Below are positions 61,326 through 64,000 of a stretch of 64,000 nt of DNA, in pieces. The notes under the pieces are model-generated. The model was not told the origin of the DNA, did not search any database, and worked only from the letters and a program-made list of their open reading frames with translations. Source of the DNA: Antedon mediterranea (taxonomy: Eukaryota > Echinodermata > Crinoidea > Comatulida > Antedonidae); assembly GCF_964355755.1 (NCBI RefSeq), contig NC_092673.1, forward strand, positions 17,301,001-17,365,000, written 5' to 3'. Position 1 is the first letter of the stretch. The number at the start of each line of letters is the position of its first letter. The position numbers and the translations under genes were made by a program.

Positions 61326-61916
61326 GCCAGGCCTAACCTTCTATCTAGGCCTACTAATCTCTCTAGTCTCTTGTACTAGGCTAGACTAGTTATGGGTGTA
61401 ATAGACGGTTGATCGGGATCACAGACAATCAGGCCCAGGCGATCGGGCAGCCCAATATTGTTGTAAGAAGATTGATAAAAGAGACGATCAGGCACAAAAT
61501 AGAAATGTACGGGTCTAAATGACTCTCACAACTCAAACCAATAAACAATTTTTGTGCTACCGAAGCCATCTTGCAGAGATGACAAACAGTTGTGACCAAC
61601 TGAGCGTAAAAATGGAGAATATAATTATATATCACAAGAATTAGTAATCTCAAAGAATATATATCACAAGAATGAGTATTCCGCGATTTTCCCTGTAACA
61701 TTAATATTGTCCATGTGGTAGGGCGCCGCCATAAGTGTGGATGTATCTGGGATGTATACAACTTTTTGTGACGGTTTCACTAATCAAAGGCTGGACCACC
61801 GGTAGTATTTTCATGATAAAAAATGTTATCAACTACATGCCAACATCATGTTAAATACTATTTGGATATTTAATTGTTCGTTTTATGCAATTTATTTAGT
61901 AAAAACTGCTGTATAA
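61326..61916. other. spacer, nothing recognised
   Basis: A minus-strand frame at 61429-61761 (110 codons) has no clear motif. A duplicated ATATATCACAAGAAT word at about 61627 and 61658 is the only feature. Confidence 0.35.
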
Positions 61917-64000
61917 ACAGTTTGCTTTATCAACCGGGCGCTACAAATTGGTTTGGTAGATTGGGATGTGGTTTTCAATGACAAATCAGGTATTCAATCG
62001 TGGGACGAATTCGAGCATATTCTTGCGAAGAATATTGATGAGTGTATCCCGATGAGGAAGGTTTGCCACGGAAGAAAACCTCTTTGGATGAACAAAAAAA
62101 TTGAAAAGCAGATTGCCAAAAAGAATAAATGTTGGAAACAGTATGTAAAGGCCAAGAGAAAACAAAAAGTATGTGTGTCAGCAAAATGGTCGAAGTTTGT
62201 CCAAGTAAGAAATCAAACAGTAGATCTGATTCGATGTAGTAAATCTGACTTCGAAAATAAAATAGCAATTGAGATCAAATCTAATGAAAAGTCTTTTTGG
62301 AGGTATCTCAGTTCTCAGATCAATATAAAGTCTGGTATACCCAACTTAACTGATAGTAATGGAAGGCATGTGTCTGATGACAAGGATAAGGCTGAGTTGC
62401 TAAACACGTTTTTTAGTAGTGTATTTGTCGATGAAAATTTTTCGAATGTACCGGCTATTGATGACATTTCAGAGGATTTTTTATCTCAAGTTGACTTTCC
62501 TTGTGACGAAATCTTAAATATTTTATCAACGTTGAATATTACTAAAACAGCTGGACCTGATGGTATTCACCCACGCATCTTAGTCGAACTAAAGGATATC
62601 ATTTGCTATCCCCTCCATATTATTTTTACGAAATTGTTTCAAGAAGGAGCCGTCCCTAATAGTTGGAAACGGGCTACAGTGGTACCGATTTTTAAAAAAG
62701 GAGTGAAGTCTGACCCAAGCAACTATAGACCTGTGAGTTTAACTTCGGTAGTTGGTAAAATTATGGAGAGAATTATCAGGAAGGAATTATTGGACTTTCT
62801 TGAACATCACTCACTTATTTGTTATGAGCAATTTGGTTTCCGGCAAGGTCGTTCCTGTGCTTTACAATTACTTGATGTTCTTGAAAACTGGTTTTCTTAT
62901 TTTGATAATCAGGATTGTTTTGATTGTATCTACCTTGACTACAAGAAGGCTTTCGATAGTGTGCCTCATCATAGACTCCTTCTGAAAATGAGTGCATTGG
63001 GTATTAGAGGTAAACTTCTAAACTGGTTTCAAGAATTTCTTAACGATAGACAACAACGGGTTAGTGTCAATGGATGTGTTTCAGATTGGGCTGATGTTCG
63101 TAGTGGTATCCCGCAAGGAAGCGTCGTTGGACCTGTTCTTTTCATTATGTTTATAAATGATTTACCTTCTGTTATTTCCTCCTCTGTACGCATGTTTGCA
63201 GATGATACTAAATTGTATAGAGTAGTTAACACTGTGAATGATGCTCAAGTTCTACAAGAAGATTTAGAGAAAGCATGTGACTGGTCTGACAAATGGCAAT
63301 TACCTTTTAACGAGGGTAAGTGCAAAGTAATGCACTTTGGGAAGAAAAACAACAAACATCTGTATGCCATGCGTGGTTTCTTATTGAATGAAGTTGATCA
63401 TGAAAAAGACCTCGGTGTTACTATTGACTCTAAACTTGTTTTTAATGTACATGTGGCAGATGTAGCAATGAGAGCAAATCGGAAGTTGGGCATGGTATAT
63501 CGAGCTTTCAAGTTTTTAAATATGGATGGGTTTCTTCGTTTATATAAAGCTATTATTCGTCCGACCTTGGAATACTGCAACGTTGTTTTTAACTCGCTAC
63601 ATTGTAAGGAGGAAGACCTATTGGAAAAAGTCCAAGAACGTGCCACCAAGCTTATTTTTTCCATTCGTCATTTACCTTATTCAGAAAGGCTGAAAATTCT
63701 CAACCTACCTACTCTCGCATACAGAAGGCAAAGAGCTCATTTGATACAGATTTTTAAAATTTTACATGGAGTGGATAGTATTTCTGCTGATTCTTTTTTT
63801 GAGCGTGATGAAGATGTTAGAACACGTGGTCATTCTTTTAAATTAAAATTTAAGTTCTCACGCACAAATTGGATGAGGGACTCATTTGGTCGAAAAGCTA
63901 TTATATTATGGAATTCGTTATCGGAGGATGTAGTAGCTTCAAGATCAACCAATCAATTTAAGTCCGGTCTTGAACGGGCATGGTCCAACCACCCTCTTAA
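61917..64000 (+). CDS. CR1-like LINE reverse transcriptase, 5'-truncated, runs off the window
   Basis: The frame is open from 61917 to the last base (over 690 codons) without a stop. It starts near A-L-Q-I-G-L-V-D-W-D-V-V-F, the linker before the RT, so the endonuclease is missing. RT motifs in order: TAGPDGIHPRILVELKD, SNYRPVSLTSVVGKIMERII, C-I-Y-L-D-Y-K-K-A-F-D-S-V-P-H, S-G-I-P-Q-G-S-V-V-G-P, M-F-A-D-D-T-K-L-Y (ATG at 63192), then E-K-D-L-G-V-T-I-D, R-P-T-L-E-Y and I-L-W-N-S-L. It resembles CR1-like ORF2. The last codons (S-N-H-P-L) are near the normal end. No ATG is needed since the copy is truncated. Confidence 0.9.

Overview
This is animal nuclear DNA. It has long introns with GT..AG boundaries, AT-rich non-coding sequence, several non-LTR retrotransposons, cut-and-paste transposons with target-site duplications, and large minisatellites. 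The type of ankyrin/death-effector gene, the mix of LINEs, and frequent TAGGCCTA-like words suggest a marine invertebrate deuterostome such as an echinoderm or hemichordate. That placement is inference only.

Most of the window (11871-56252, + strand) is one spliced host gene, or a gene plus a partial duplicate, that I assembled by eye from splice sites and phase. A short ATG exon (11871-11878) and exon 2 (12103-12199) encode an ankyrin-like N-terminal cap. Eight single-ankyrin-repeat exons follow between 13835 and 31094. Each is a multiple of 3 and phase 0-0, and each sits inside a tandemly duplicated genomic unit. Next come a short end-cap exon (32019-32103), a 19-nt exon (39332-39350) and an exon made of about 22 copies of an 18-bp repeat coding for Ser-Ser-Gly-Ala-Gly-Val-like hexapeptides (39777-40246). 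A set of small acidic phase-1 exons leads to a final exon with a death-effector-like domain (49811-50364). With these exons the frame closes exactly (819 codons plus stop). The acidic exon block is duplicated downstream (51289-55888) and there leads to a different last exon (56188-56252) encoding a C-terminal membrane anchor. The locus could therefore make a soluble death-fold protein and a tail-anchored one.

The flanks and introns are full of repeats. 1-11 kb holds a PIF/Harbinger transposase fragment, a 170-bp direct repeat, a dispersed repeat, an 89-bp array (about 44 copies) and a 31-bp array (about 44 copies) ending 154 bp before the start codon. The introns carry a 71-bp array, an antisense CR1/L2-type LINE with an intact 1037-codon ORF (17619-21183), a 5'-truncated LINE (27060-30214), a hAT-type element with an 8-bp TSD (33473-35051), an inverted L1/Tx1-type LINE remnant (37.6-38.9 kb), a 5S-rRNA-like sequence (39485-39605), a 66-bp array (about 57 copies), an 88-bp array (about 14 copies), and two related elements with CAGGCCCGTA ends (24468-25559 and 53170-55049), each with another inverted-repeat element nested inside. 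From 56.4 kb to the end there are degenerate repeats, a long hairpin, a 180-bp inverted repeat, an RTE-type LINE remnant and a CR1-like LINE running off the right edge (61917-64000).

Most short open frames in the window are chance products of the tandem arrays and are not annotated as genes. All domain and family calls come from reading motifs, with no database search.
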